Shown here: one piece after another, positions 43,851 to 52,624 of the stretch | Layout: every line of letters begins with the position of its first letter | How positions within the stretch are numbered: the stretch's first letter is position 1 | NCBI RefSeq assembly: GCF_008642295.1 | Contig: NZ_CP029190.1 | Span: 6,803,501-6,867,500, forward strand | DNA from: Streptomyces venezuelae | GTDB lineage: Bacteria > Actinomycetota > Actinomycetes > Streptomycetales > Streptomycetaceae | Length of the DNA stretch: 64,000 nucleotides | Reading direction: 5' to 3' | Position numbers and translations under genes: made by a program | The notes under the pieces: model-generated | The model's input: the letters and a program-made list of their open reading frames with translations, nothing else | Told to the model about the DNA's origin: nothing | Databases searched by the model: none

Positions 43851-45128
43851 TCAGGCCGCGGTCGCCCGCTCCTCCCGTGCGGTGATCATGGCGTGCAGCC
43901 GGTCGGCGGCGGCCCGCCCGAAGGCCGGATCGTTGATGTGGGTGTCGTAGTCGAACAGTTCGGCGGAGGCACCCCGCAGCCCCTCCCGCAGCGCCGTGAA
44001 CAGGGCCGAGTCCGCAGCCGGATCGTGGTACGGGCCATCCGGCGCGCCCAGGGTGGACAGCCCGTGCAGCGGTACGCACACGGCGGTCGGCCCGGTGGCC
44101 GCCCGCAGTTTGGCCGCCACCAGCCGGCCCAGTTCGGTGCACTCCGCCTCGGTGGTACGGATCACCGTGATGGACGGATTGTGGACCCGGACCCGCCGGT
44201 AGCGGACCCGCTCGGGCAGCTTCTCCAGCGGCCCGAACTTCACCATGTCCAGCGCCCCCAGGCTCACCACCTGCGGGACGCCGGCCCGCCCGGCCGCGGT
44301 GAGCCGGTCGGGGCCGGCGCTCAGGCTGCCCCCGCACAGCTCGTCCGCCAGCTCGCTCAGGGTCAGGTCCAGGACCCCCGCGAACACCCCCTGGCCCGCC
44401 AGGGACTCCAGGGTGCGGCCCCCGGTGCCGCTGACATGGAAGACCAGGACCTCGTAGCCGAGTTCGGTGAGTCGTTCGCGGGCCGCGTCCACCCCGACCG
44501 TGGTCACCCCCGCCATGCTGGCCGCTATCAGGGGCCGCTCGCCAGAGCTGCGCAGGCCCGGCCGGACGGCCCGGGAGGAGGCCTGGGAGGAGGCCTGGGC
44601 GAAGCCCTTCGCCATCCCGGCCGCCGCGTCCGCCGCATTCGCCAGCACTGGCGCCGACACCGTGTTGATGCCTGCGATGTCCACCACGCTGTACATCATG
44701 GTGATGTCCGAGGAGCCGACGTACACGGACACGTCCCCGGAGGCCATCGAGGACACCATCAGCTTCGGCACGCCCAGGGGCAGGGCCCGCATGGCGCGGG
44801 TCGCGATGGAGGTGCCGCCGCTGCCTCCGATGGCGAGTATCGCGTCCAGCCGCCCCTCGGCGTGCAGGCGTAACACGGTGGCCTCGGCCCCGCGGGCCAT
44901 CGTGGTGACGGCGGCGCCCCGGTCGGCCGCCGCCCGTAGTTCCGACAGTTCCGTTCCGGCTGCCCGGGCCACCGCTTCGCGGGGCACATCGGCGGGCACC
45001 CGGGGGTCGCCCATCACTCCTGTGTCGACCAGGATCACATCGACGCCGGCGCGCAGCAGCCGTTCGCGCAACCAGCCGTACTCCACACCCTTGGTGTCCA
45101 GGGTTCCCACCAGCACGACGTTCGTCAT
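43851..45128 (-). CDS. Tm-1-like (UPF0261) ATP-binding protein
   Basis: A 425-residue protein with the Tm-1-like start NVVLVGTLDTKGVEYGWLRERL. It then has the Gly-rich nucleotide-binding run IGGSGGTSIATRAMRALPLGVPKLMVSSMASGD, SDITMMYSVVDIAGIN and, towards the C-terminus, a TIM-barrel-like half with VCVPLHGLSTLGAPDGPYHDP. Plant Tm-1 binds viral replicase; the role of bacterial homologues is not established. An insertion of repeated Ala-Ser (QASSQASSRA) is present near residue 196. The ATG at 45128 is chosen because similarity begins there. It stops just before a strong terminator. Confidence 0.9.
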   Translation of the reverse strand: MTNVVLVGTLDTKGVEYGWLRERLLRAGVDVILVDTGVMGDPRVPADVPREAVARAAGTELSELRAAADRGAAVTTMARGAEATVLRLHAEGRLDAILAIGGSGGTSIATRAMRALPLGVPKLMVSSMASGDVSVYVGSSDITMMYSVVDIAGINTVSAPVLANAADAAAGMAKGFAQASSQASSRAVRPGLRSSGERPLIAASMAGVTTVGVDAARERLTELGYEVLVFHVSGTGGRTLESLAGQGVFAGVLDLTLSELADELCGGSLSAGPDRLTAAGRAGVPQVVSLGALDMVKFGPLEKLPERVRYRRVRVHNPSITVIRTTEAECTELGRLVAAKLRAATGPTAVCVPLHGLSTLGAPDGPYHDPAADSALFTALREGLRGASAELFDYDTHINDPAFGRAAADRLHAMITAREERATAA

Positions 45129-45175
45129 GTGTGCAATGTCCACGGGGACGGCACGGCTGGCAACCCCGCCCGCGA

Positions 45176-45649
45176 TCAATCGGCCAACAGTCCCAACAGC
45201 CGCTCCAGAAAGGCTACTTGGGACACGATCAGCCGACTGCGGGCCGCTGCGGGGGTGAACCAGGCCACCCGGTCCAGTTCCGGGAACTCCTCGGTCCGTC
45301 CCGAGCCCTGCGGCCACTCCAGCGTGAACGTGCCCGGCTGCATCAGGGCCGGATCCAGGTCCGCTTCCACCGCCCAGACCGTCACCAGTTTCCCGTTGGC
45401 CTGCCGCACCTCGCCGAGCGGCAGGTACGGGCCGTCCGGCGGCGGCAGCCCGATCTCCTCCGTGAACTCCCGGCGGGCCGCGGCCCGCGGGGTCTCGTCC
45501 GGCTCGTACTCGCCCTTCGGGATCGACCAGGCCCCGGCGTCCCGGCGCTCCCAGAACGGCCCGCCCATATGGCCCAGCAGGACCTCCACCGCCGCCTCCG
45601 GCCCGGTACGGCGGAACAGGAGCAGCCCGGCACTGCGCTTCTGCGTCAT
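45176..45649 (-). CDS. NUDIX hydrolase
   Basis: A 157-residue NUDIX protein starting MTQKRSAGLLLFRR. The box is GAWSIPKGEYEPDETPRAAARREFTEEIGL (about 39-68), with the REFTEE helix intact and the first Gly of the box replaced by the SIPKGE form typical of ADP-ribose or diadenosine-type hydrolases. It lies 47 bases upstream of the Tm-1-like gene and may share a transcript with it. The CDF transporter gene ends 43 bases before its start on the same strand. Confidence 0.9.
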   Translation of the reverse strand: MTQKRSAGLLLFRRTGPEAAVEVLLGHMGGPFWERRDAGAWSIPKGEYEPDETPRAAARREFTEEIGLPPPDGPYLPLGEVRQANGKLVTVWAVEADLDPALMQPGTFTLEWPQGSGRTEEFPELDRVAWFTPAAARSRLIVSQVAFLERLLGLLAD

Positions 45650-45692
45650 GGGCCATGCCTTCCCCGCGCGGCGGCGGTTCAGTGGCGGCGGT

Positions 45693-46736
45693 TCAGTGGT
45701 GGTGCGGGCCCTCGCGGTGCACCGGGCCGTGCGGGGCGGAGCAGTGCGCGTCGTCCGGTTCCTTACCCGCCCGGCCCACTCGGAGCAGGGTCTCCTGGGC
45801 GTGGTCCACCTGCAGGGTGGTGTGGGTGATCCCGTAGTCGGCGCCCAGCAGCTTCTCCAGGTCGCGCCGGACGGCGTGGCAGTCGCCCTCGGGCTCCACC
45901 AGGACGTGCGCGGACAGGGCCGCCTCCCCCGAGGTGATCGTCCAGATGTGCAGGTCGTGGACTTCGGTGACCGGCCCGTGGGCGACCAGCCGGTCGCCGA
46001 CCGCATCCGGGTCCACATGGGCGGGGGCCGCCTCCAGGAGGATCCGCCCGGATTCGCGGACCAGTCCGTAGCCCGCCTTCACCATCAGCGCCACCACGAC
46101 CAGGGTGGCGATGGCGTCGGCCTGGACGAATCCGGTGGTCAGGACGATCAGGCCGGCCACCGCGGTGCCGATGAACGCGAACAGGTCGTTGAGGATGTGC
46201 TGGTAGGCGCCCTCGACATTGAGCGAGGTGCGGTTCGCCCTCGAGATGCACCAGGCCGCCAGAACGTTCACCACGATGCCGGCCAGCGCCGTCACCAGCA
46301 CCAGCCCGCCCTCCACCTCGGGCGGATCGAGCAGCCGCCGGACCGCCTCGTACGCGAGCCAGACCGCCAGCAGCAGCAGGGTCAGTCCATTGGCCTGGGC
46401 GGAGAGTATCTCCGCGCGCTTCAGCCCGTACGTATAGCCGCCACGGGCCGGCCGGGCCGCCAGCCGCATCGCGATCAGCGCCAGCACGATGGAGACGGCG
46501 TCGGTCAGCATGTGCGCGGCGTCCGAGATCAGGGCCAGGGACTGCGCCACGATGCCGATGACCACCTCGACGGCCATGAAGGCACAGATCAGTGACAGGG
46601 CGATGGCCAGCCAGCGGCGGTCGGCGTCCGCGGCCACTCCGTGGTCGTGTCCGTGTCCGGGCCGGTGGTCGTGTCCGCGGTCGTGTCCGTGCCCCTGGTC
46701 GTGCCCGTGGTCGTGTGCGCGGTCGTGTGCACCCAT
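45693..46736 (-). CDS. cation diffusion facilitator family metal transporter (CzcD-like)
   Basis: A 347-residue CDF transporter with six membrane helices. The transport-site residues are D72-H75-D79 region in SDAAHMLTDA (helix 2) and HILNDLFAFIG (helix 5). The N-terminal 35 residues are His/Asp/Gly-rich (HDHGHDQGHGHD), a likely metal-collecting sequence, and the C-terminus ends EGPHHH after the cytoplasmic domain (VHDLHIWTITSG). It should export Zn2+ or a similar divalent ion in exchange for protons. The ATG at 46736 follows GGGGGA. Metal identity is not determined by the sequence read here. Confidence 0.94.
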   Translation of the reverse strand: MGAHDRAHDHGHDQGHGHDRGHDHRPGHGHDHGVAADADRRWLAIALSLICAFMAVEVVIGIVAQSLALISDAAHMLTDAVSIVLALIAMRLAARPARGGYTYGLKRAEILSAQANGLTLLLLAVWLAYEAVRRLLDPPEVEGGLVLVTALAGIVVNVLAAWCISRANRTSLNVEGAYQHILNDLFAFIGTAVAGLIVLTTGFVQADAIATLVVVALMVKAGYGLVRESGRILLEAAPAHVDPDAVGDRLVAHGPVTEVHDLHIWTITSGEAALSAHVLVEPEGDCHAVRRDLEKLLGADYGITHTTLQVDHAQETLLRVGRAGKEPDDAHCSAPHGPVHREGPHHH

Positions 46737-46888
46737 GGCGTCCCCCGTGTGTTCGGTTACCGACGCGTGAAGTGAAGCGCACCTTTCCGAGATCGGCAAA
46801 GGCTGCAACGGGGACCGTTGTCATTACCCATAAGAAGGCTCTGACCTGCGGTTATGCCGGGTCGGACGGATCGTGGGAAAATCTGGTC

Positions 46889-49300
46889 ATGGTCCAGCGC
46901 CCTGGTGTGCCGACCGCGCCCGAGCTCGTCCTGGAGACGGACACGGGCTCCACCGTGATGAGTCCGGGCCGGACCTACCGCGTCGGCCGGGACCCGCTGA
47001 GCGAGATCTTCCTCGACGACGCCCGGGTCTCCTGGCACCACGCGAACCTCCACATCGACGGGGACCACTGGACCGTGGAGGACGAGGACAGCACCAACGG
47101 AACCTGGGCCGACGGCCGCCGCATCCACGCCTGGGAGATCGGCCCCGGCAGCGAACTCCGCTTCGGCAGCGCCCTCGACGGACCGCGCGCCGTCCTGCTC
47201 GGGCCACCGGACGGTGCCGGGCCCGCAGGGGCCGCCGGGGCCGTCGGGACCGCCGGGCCCGCGGGCGTCGGCAACCCCTCCCTGACCAGCACCTTCCGAC
47301 AGCCCACCGCCGTCCGGCCGCTGCCCGCGCGGACCACCGTACGGATCGGCCGCGACCCCGGGAACGACCTGGTCATCGAGGATCTGGTGGTCTCCCGCCG
47401 GCACGCCGAACTCCGCTCCCTCGCCGACGGCAGCCACGAGATCGCCGACCTCGGCAGCCACAACGGCACCTACCTCAACGGCGCGCCCGTCGAAACCGCC
47501 CGCGTCGCCGACGGCGACATCATCGGCATCGGCCACTCCGCCTTCTGCCTGGTCGGCGACGAACTCCAGGAGTTCATTGACACCGGCGAGGTCTCCCTCG
47601 ACGTCCAGGACCTCACCGTGGCCGTCGACCACGGCCGCAAGACCCTCCTCGACCAGGTCTCCTTCCCGGTCGGCGCCAGATGCCTGCTCGCCGTCGTCGG
47701 GCCCAGCGGGGCCGGGAAGTCCACGCTGCTCGGCGCCCTCACCGGGCTGCGCCCCGCCGACCGCGGCGCCGTCCTCTACGACGGCCGCGACCTCTACCGC
47801 GACTACGCCGAACTCCGCAGCCGGATCGGCCTGGTGCCGCAGGACGACATCCTGCACTCCCAGCTCACCGTCCGCCGCGCCCTCTCGTACGCCGCCGAGC
47901 TCCGCTTCCCGCAGGACACCGCGGCGGCCGAACGGGAAGCACGGGTCGACGAAGTGATCGGTGAGCTCGGTTTGGAGCAGCGCTCCGACCAGCCGATCCA
48001 CAGCCTCTCCGGCGGCCAGCGCAAACGCGTCTCGGTCGCCCTGGAGCTGCTGACGAAGCCCTCCCTGCTGTTCCTGGACGAGCCCACCTCCGGCCTCGAC
48101 CCCGGCATGGACCGGTCCGTGATGCACATGCTGCGCGGCCTGGCCGACGACGGCCGCACGGTCATCGTGGTCACCCACAGCGTGCTCAGCCTCGACGTCT
48201 GCGACCGGCTCCTGGTCCTGGCGCCCGGCGGGCGGATCGCCTACTACGGACCTCCGGCCGAGACCCTCCGCTTCTTCGGCTTCGAGCAGTGGCCGGAGGC
48301 CTTCGAGGCCTTCGAGAACCGGCGGGACCGGGACTGGGCGGGGGAGTACCGGGCCTCCTCCTACCACCACAGGTACGTCGCCGGCCCCGGACGGCAGCCG
48401 GCGCCGTCCGCGCCGGCTGACCTGCCCGGCGGCCGGGAGTCCGGCACCGGCACCGGCACCGGTACCGTGTCCCCGCCGCCCAAGGCGCAGAGCTGGGGCG
48501 CCCAGCTCTCCACCCTGGTGCGCCGCTATGCCGCCGCGCTGAGCGCCGACCGCACCTTCCTCGTCATCATGATCGCCCTGCCGTTCGTGATGGGCGCGAT
48601 GGCCCGGGCTCTCGCCGGATCCGCCCTCACCGTCGAGACCGCGATGAACGCCCTGCTCATCCTGTGCGTCGGCGGAGTACTCACCGGCGCCGCCAACGCG
48701 GTCCGTGAACTCGTCAAGGAACGGGTCATCTACCAGCGGGAACGGGCCGTCGGGCTGTCCCGCTCCGCCTATCTGATGTCCAAGGTCGTGGTCCTCGGCG
48801 CCATCACCGTCGCCCAGGCCGTGGTCCTCACCCTGGTGGGCCTTTACGGGGTCGATCTCAACGCCCCGGACGGCCGGGGCGTCCTGTTCCCACCCCTGAT
48901 CGAGATCACCCTCGCGGTGGCCCTGCTGGCCTTCACCGCGATGATGCTCGGCCTGCTGGTCTCCGCACTCGTCCGCAAGGAGGAGGTCACCATGCCGCTG
49001 CTGGTCCTCCTCGCCATCGTCCAGGTCGTCTTCTGCGGCGCCCTGCTCAAACTCGACGGAGTACCGGTGATCGAACAACTGGCCTGGCTGGTGCCGTCCC
49101 GGTGGGCGCTCGGCGCCATGGCGGGCACCATCGACCTCGGTGCGATCGTGCCCGGCAAGCTCACCCAGGACCCGCTGTTCGCCCATGACGCCGGCGTCTG
49201 GCTGCTCAACATGGGCATGCTGATCGCGCTGTCCGTCCTGTTCGGCGTCCTGGTGCTGCGGCTGCTGCGCCGGCACGAGCCCGCGATCATGCGGAAGTAG
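46889..49300 (+). CDS. double-FHA-domain ABC transporter (fused ATPase and permease)
   Basis: An 803-residue protein. FHA domain 1 spans about 20-100 (GR at 33-34, SWHH, STNGT) and FHA domain 2 about 148-215 (GRD, SRRHA, SHNGT), so both keep the phosphothreonine-binding residues. The ABC ATPase has Walker A GPSGAGKST at 271-279, signature LSGGQRKR near 373 and Walker B LLFLDEPTSGLD near 393. About six helices follow from residue 545 in an ABC-2/White type permease with EEVTMP. Homologues export or flip hydrophobic molecules; substrate unknown. The kinase gene downstream suggests phospho-dependent control (inference). The ATG at 46889 has GTGGGAAA upstream. Confidence 0.92.
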   Translation: MVQRPGVPTAPELVLETDTGSTVMSPGRTYRVGRDPLSEIFLDDARVSWHHANLHIDGDHWTVEDEDSTNGTWADGRRIHAWEIGPGSELRFGSALDGPRAVLLGPPDGAGPAGAAGAVGTAGPAGVGNPSLTSTFRQPTAVRPLPARTTVRIGRDPGNDLVIEDLVVSRRHAELRSLADGSHEIADLGSHNGTYLNGAPVETARVADGDIIGIGHSAFCLVGDELQEFIDTGEVSLDVQDLTVAVDHGRKTLLDQVSFPVGARCLLAVVGPSGAGKSTLLGALTGLRPADRGAVLYDGRDLYRDYAELRSRIGLVPQDDILHSQLTVRRALSYAAELRFPQDTAAAEREARVDEVIGELGLEQRSDQPIHSLSGGQRKRVSVALELLTKPSLLFLDEPTSGLDPGMDRSVMHMLRGLADDGRTVIVVTHSVLSLDVCDRLLVLAPGGRIAYYGPPAETLRFFGFEQWPEAFEAFENRRDRDWAGEYRASSYHHRYVAGPGRQPAPSAPADLPGGRESGTGTGTGTVSPPPKAQSWGAQLSTLVRRYAAALSADRTFLVIMIALPFVMGAMARALAGSALTVETAMNALLILCVGGVLTGAANAVRELVKERVIYQRERAVGLSRSAYLMSKVVVLGAITVAQAVVLTLVGLYGVDLNAPDGRGVLFPPLIEITLAVALLAFTAMMLGLLVSALVRKEEVTMPLLVLLAIVQVVFCGALLKLDGVPVIEQLAWLVPSRWALGAMAGTIDLGAIVPGKLTQDPLFAHDAGVWLLNMGMLIALSVLFGVLVLRLLRRHEPAIMRK

Positions 49301-49308
49301 CGCCGGAC

Positions 49309-49992
49309 ATGACCCAGCCCCGGAACGCCGACACCGGCACTCCCACCGTCCGTGCCGCTGCCGCCCCCGCCGCGCCTGCCGCCCCCGTCGCTCCCGCCGA
49401 CCCGCTGTCGGGCTTCCACCCCACGCATGTGGTCCCCCAGGACGGGCTGCCAGCCTGGGAGGGCCCCGACCTGTCGCGGCCCACCTCGCCCCTCGACCCC
49501 TTCCTGCCGGTCGAGCTGCTCGCCCGGCGCGGCGAATGGGGCGAGATCCGGTGCGCCAACGGCTGGACCGCCTGGGTCGACGGGCGGCTCCTGGTGGCCG
49601 TCCCGCAGCCGCCGCCCACGGCCGGCCGGCCGCTCACCCGGGCCGAGGACCCCCGGCCGCTGCTGGACCGTACCGCCGAAGCCCTCGACCGCTACCGCCA
49701 GGCCAGCCGGGACCGTACCGCCGGCCGCTGCGACACCGAGACCTTCCGGCAGGCCACCCACGGCCTGCGGGCCGGAGTGGTGCTGGACGGGGAACGCGTC
49801 TGGCTCTACGACGACACGGCCGGCCGCTGGATGTACGGGGACGGAGCCCGGCTGGCCACCTACGCCGTCGCGGCCGGACCGGGCAGCCACCCGGACGAAC
49901 CCGCCGCACCACACCCGGCCACATCCGAAACCCCGGAGCCGAGCCCGCCCACCCACCCGCCCACCCGCATCGTCGGGCCCGGTGCACCCTGA
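49309..49992 (+). CDS. uncharacterised protein coupled to Ser/Thr kinase
   Basis: A 227-residue protein with Ala/Pro-rich ends and a structured centre. The centre shows LPVELLARRGEWGEIRCANGWTAWVDGRLLV (about 66-96), which looks like an SH3-like fold, and GLRAGVVLDGERVWLYDDTAGRWMYGDGARL (about 150-180). There is no signal peptide. Its stop overlaps the start of the kinase gene in TGATG, so translation is coupled. It begins only eight bases after the FHA-ABC stop. No family name can be given; an adaptor linking kinase and transporter is a hypothesis from gene order. Confidence 0.75.
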   Translation: MTQPRNADTGTPTVRAAAAPAAPAAPVAPADPLSGFHPTHVVPQDGLPAWEGPDLSRPTSPLDPFLPVELLARRGEWGEIRCANGWTAWVDGRLLVAVPQPPPTAGRPLTRAEDPRPLLDRTAEALDRYRQASRDRTAGRCDTETFRQATHGLRAGVVLDGERVWLYDDTAGRWMYGDGARLATYAVAAGPGSHPDEPAAPHPATSETPEPSPPTHPPTRIVGPGAP

Positions 49993-51272
49993 TGACCGAC
50001 GACCTCCCCAAGCCCCCCGAGCCGGCCGAGCCGACCGGGCCTAACGAGCCGACCGGGCCTAACGAGCCGACCGGGCCTGACGAGCCGACCGGGCCGGTCG
50101 GGCCCACCGAGCTGCGTGGCCCCACCGAGCTCCGCGGGCCCACAGAGCCGAACGAGCCGAACGAGCCGAACGGGTCCGCCGGGCCCGGTGATGCGGGTGG
50201 GCTCCGCGAGCCGCCCGAATCCTCCGGGCTTCCGGTGGGCCGCCCCTCCGACCTCCACGGGCGGCGGATCGCCGACTACCGGGTGGAGGCCGAGATCGGC
50301 CGCGGCGGCATGGCCGTCGTCTACCGGGCCACCGACCTGCGCCTGGACCGCACCGTCGCCCTCAAACTGCTCGCCCCCGAACTGGCCCGCAACGACACCT
50401 TCCGACGACGTTTCGTACACGAATCGAAGGTGGCCGCGGCCATCGACCACCCGCACATCGTGCCCGTGTTCGAGGCCGGCGAGACGGAGGGCATCCTCTA
50501 CATCGCCATGCGCTACGTCCCCGGACTCGACCTGCGGGCCCTGCTGGACCGCAGCGGACCGCTGCCCGTGGAAACCGCCGCCCGGATCGCCGTACAGATC
50601 GCCTCGGCCCTGGACGCCGCCCACGACCACAACCTGGTCCACCGGGACGTGAAACCCGGCAACGTCCTGATCGCCGCGGGCACCGACACCGACCACCCCG
50701 AGCACGCCTACCTCACCGACTTCGGGCTGACCAAGAAGTCGCTCTCGCTGACCGGTTTCACCAGCGTCGGCCAGTTCGTCGGCACCCTCGACTACGTGGC
50801 CCCCGAGCAGATCTCGGGCAAGCCCGTCGACGGCCGCTGCGACGTCTACAGCCTCGGCTGCGTGGTGTACGAGACCCTCACCGGCGGCCCGCCCTTCCGG
50901 CGGGACGACGACATGGCCCTGCTCTGGGCGCACCAGTACGATCCGCCGCCGCCGGTCACCGAGCAGCGGCCCGAGCTGCCGCCCGCCGTGGACGAAGTCC
51001 TGGCGCGCGCCCTCGCGAAGTCCCCGGAGGACCGCTGGCCCACCTGCCTGGAGTTCGCGGTGGCCTTCCGCGGGGCCGCCACCACGCCCGGCGGACACGC
51101 GCCGCCCCGGACCCCGGACCACGGCCCGGCGGACACCGTGGTCGTGGACACCGCGCAGGCGGGCACACGCCCGCCGGACACCCCGCCGGACTCCCCGCCG
51201 CCCCCGCCGCCGGACTGGGCCCTGCCGGTGTTCGGCGCCCGCGCCCCCGGGTCACCGCACCAGGCCCACTAG
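49992..51272 (+). CDS. serine/threonine protein kinase (soluble, Hanks type)
   Basis: A 426-residue kinase. A Pro/Glu/Thr-rich N-terminal extension of about 85 residues contains six-residue EPTGPN repeats encoded by an 18-base tandem repeat. The kinase domain runs from about 96 to 360: Gly loop EIGRGGMAVVYRA, K125 in VALKLL, catalytic HRDVKPGN (D219), DFGL (D243) and APEQ. The tail is Pro-rich and there is no transmembrane helix or PASTA domain, unlike PknB. Its neighbours, a double-FHA transporter and a coupled small protein, suggest local phosphorylation targets (inference). The ATG overlaps the previous stop. Confidence 0.94.
   Translation: MTDDLPKPPEPAEPTGPNEPTGPNEPTGPDEPTGPVGPTELRGPTELRGPTEPNEPNEPNGSAGPGDAGGLREPPESSGLPVGRPSDLHGRRIADYRVEAEIGRGGMAVVYRATDLRLDRTVALKLLAPELARNDTFRRRFVHESKVAAAIDHPHIVPVFEAGETEGILYIAMRYVPGLDLRALLDRSGPLPVETAARIAVQIASALDAAHDHNLVHRDVKPGNVLIAAGTDTDHPEHAYLTDFGLTKKSLSLTGFTSVGQFVGTLDYVAPEQISGKPVDGRCDVYSLGCVVYETLTGGPPFRRDDDMALLWAHQYDPPPPVTEQRPELPPAVDEVLARALAKSPEDRWPTCLEFAVAFRGAATTPGGHAPPRTPDHGPADTVVVDTAQAGTRPPDTPPDSPPPPPPDWALPVFGARAPGSPHQAH
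50028..50099 (+). repeat. 18-bp tandem repeat in kinase N-terminus
   Basis: GAGCCGACCGGGCCTAAC is present twice exactly (50028-50045, 50046-50063), then with one change (50064-50081) and in decayed form (50082-50099). Each unit encodes EPTGPN or close variants. Confidence 0.9.
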
Positions 51273-52495
51273 ACGCTGCCGCCCCGACGCTGCACGGGCT
51301 TCGCCAGCAGGGCACCGAGGAACCCCGCCACCGCGCCCCACACCAGGGCCAGGCCGACCGTGCGCCACAGCACCGCGTACAGTTCCACCGAGGCGTTGAG
51401 TCCCTCGACCTCGCCGATGCCCAGCACCGACAGCCCGAACTGGGCCTGGACCCGTCCCAGCAGGCACACCGTCAGTACGGTCAGGGCCAGGGTCACCGCC
51501 AGGTGCAGCGCATGCTGCCAGGGCCGCACCCGCGCAGGGGAGCGTACGGCGGCCAGGAAGCCCGTACCGAGCAGCAGCACGGCCGCCACGGCCACCAGCC
51601 ACCAGGCCCGCGGATCCCGTTCGGCCAGGGTGCCCACATCCACCATGGACAGGTCGGGCGTCCGCAGCACCTCGTCCAGCAGCCGCGGCATCGGCAGCCC
51701 GAAGGGGCCCTCCACCCTGCCCTGCCAGGCGCCGCCGAGGCCCACGGTGAGCGCGAGCCAGACCAGGTTCGGCAGCCCGAGCAGCAGGACGGCGAGGGTC
51801 TCCGGGGCCCGGCCCCGGGTCAGCGCCACCACCAGCCCGATCACCGCGCCCAGCACCACGTACGCCAGGAGCAGTACCACCGCCGCATGGGCGGCCGGGC
51901 GGACCGCCGCATGGAAGCGGACCAGCCCGGCGGGCAGCGGAGCGCTGCGCGACACCAGCAGGGTGATCACCAGCAGGCCCAGGATCCACAGCAGGCCGAA
52001 CAGCAGGGTGCCGGGCAGATCCGCCCGGAAGGCCACTGTCGGTCCGGAGTCGAGGAGTTCGCCGATCTCGCCGATCGGGGAGTCGCCGGTGGAGATTCCG
52101 AAGGTGTGGTGGGCGAACAGGGCGAAGCCGGTCAGGGCCAGCAGCCACAGCAGTACCAGCGGGGCGGCTCGGGCGAGGAGCTCGCCGCCGCCGGCCACGG
52201 CCCGGCCGCGCAGCGGACGCAGGAAGCCGGATCCGACGGCCAGGGCGCCGGCCAGGCTCACGGACAGCGGCAGCACCGCGAGGCCGGCCTGGGCCTCGGC
52301 CAGGAATCCGGCCCCGCCGGACAGCTCCACCGAGCCGCCGGCGGCCATCACCACGACCGCGGCCACCACCTTCGGATAGGCCCCGCCGGGCAGGTCACCG
52401 GCGCCCGCGAAGGCCAGACCGGCCGCGGCGACCGCGGTCATCGCAACGAACCCCGCCAGCACCGCGAGCACGGCGTCACGCCAGGAACGGCTCAC
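51269..52495 (-). CDS. streptophobe family membrane protein
   Basis: A 408-residue integral membrane protein with about ten hydrophobic helices and few charged loops. It starts MSRSWRDAVLAVLAGFVAMTAVAAAGLAF and includes GGSVELSGGAGFLAEAQAGLAVLPLSVSLAGALAVGSGFLRPLRGR, a pattern I associate with the streptophobe family. Its function is unknown. The GTG at 52495 is chosen to begin with the conserved basic N-terminus. The gene converges with the kinase gene with a four-base overlap and is divergent from the DUF6777 gene. Confidence 0.85.
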   Translation of the reverse strand: MSRSWRDAVLAVLAGFVAMTAVAAAGLAFAGAGDLPGGAYPKVVAAVVVMAAGGSVELSGGAGFLAEAQAGLAVLPLSVSLAGALAVGSGFLRPLRGRAVAGGGELLARAAPLVLLWLLALTGFALFAHHTFGISTGDSPIGEIGELLDSGPTVAFRADLPGTLLFGLLWILGLLVITLLVSRSAPLPAGLVRFHAAVRPAAHAAVVLLLAYVVLGAVIGLVVALTRGRAPETLAVLLLGLPNLVWLALTVGLGGAWQGRVEGPFGLPMPRLLDEVLRTPDLSMVDVGTLAERDPRAWWLVAVAAVLLLGTGFLAAVRSPARVRPWQHALHLAVTLALTVLTVCLLGRVQAQFGLSVLGIGEVEGLNASVELYAVLWRTVGLALVWGAVAGFLGALLAKPVQRRGGSV

Positions 52496-52624
52496 ACGGC
52501 CACCGTAGGCAGCCTCCGCTCCGTGGCACCACCTGAACGGCGCAGGCACGGGTGCGGGGGAGTGACGGTTGTCCGGAGACTTCAGGGAACGCACCTCCTC
52601 CGATCCTCCGAACGGGAGAGCACC

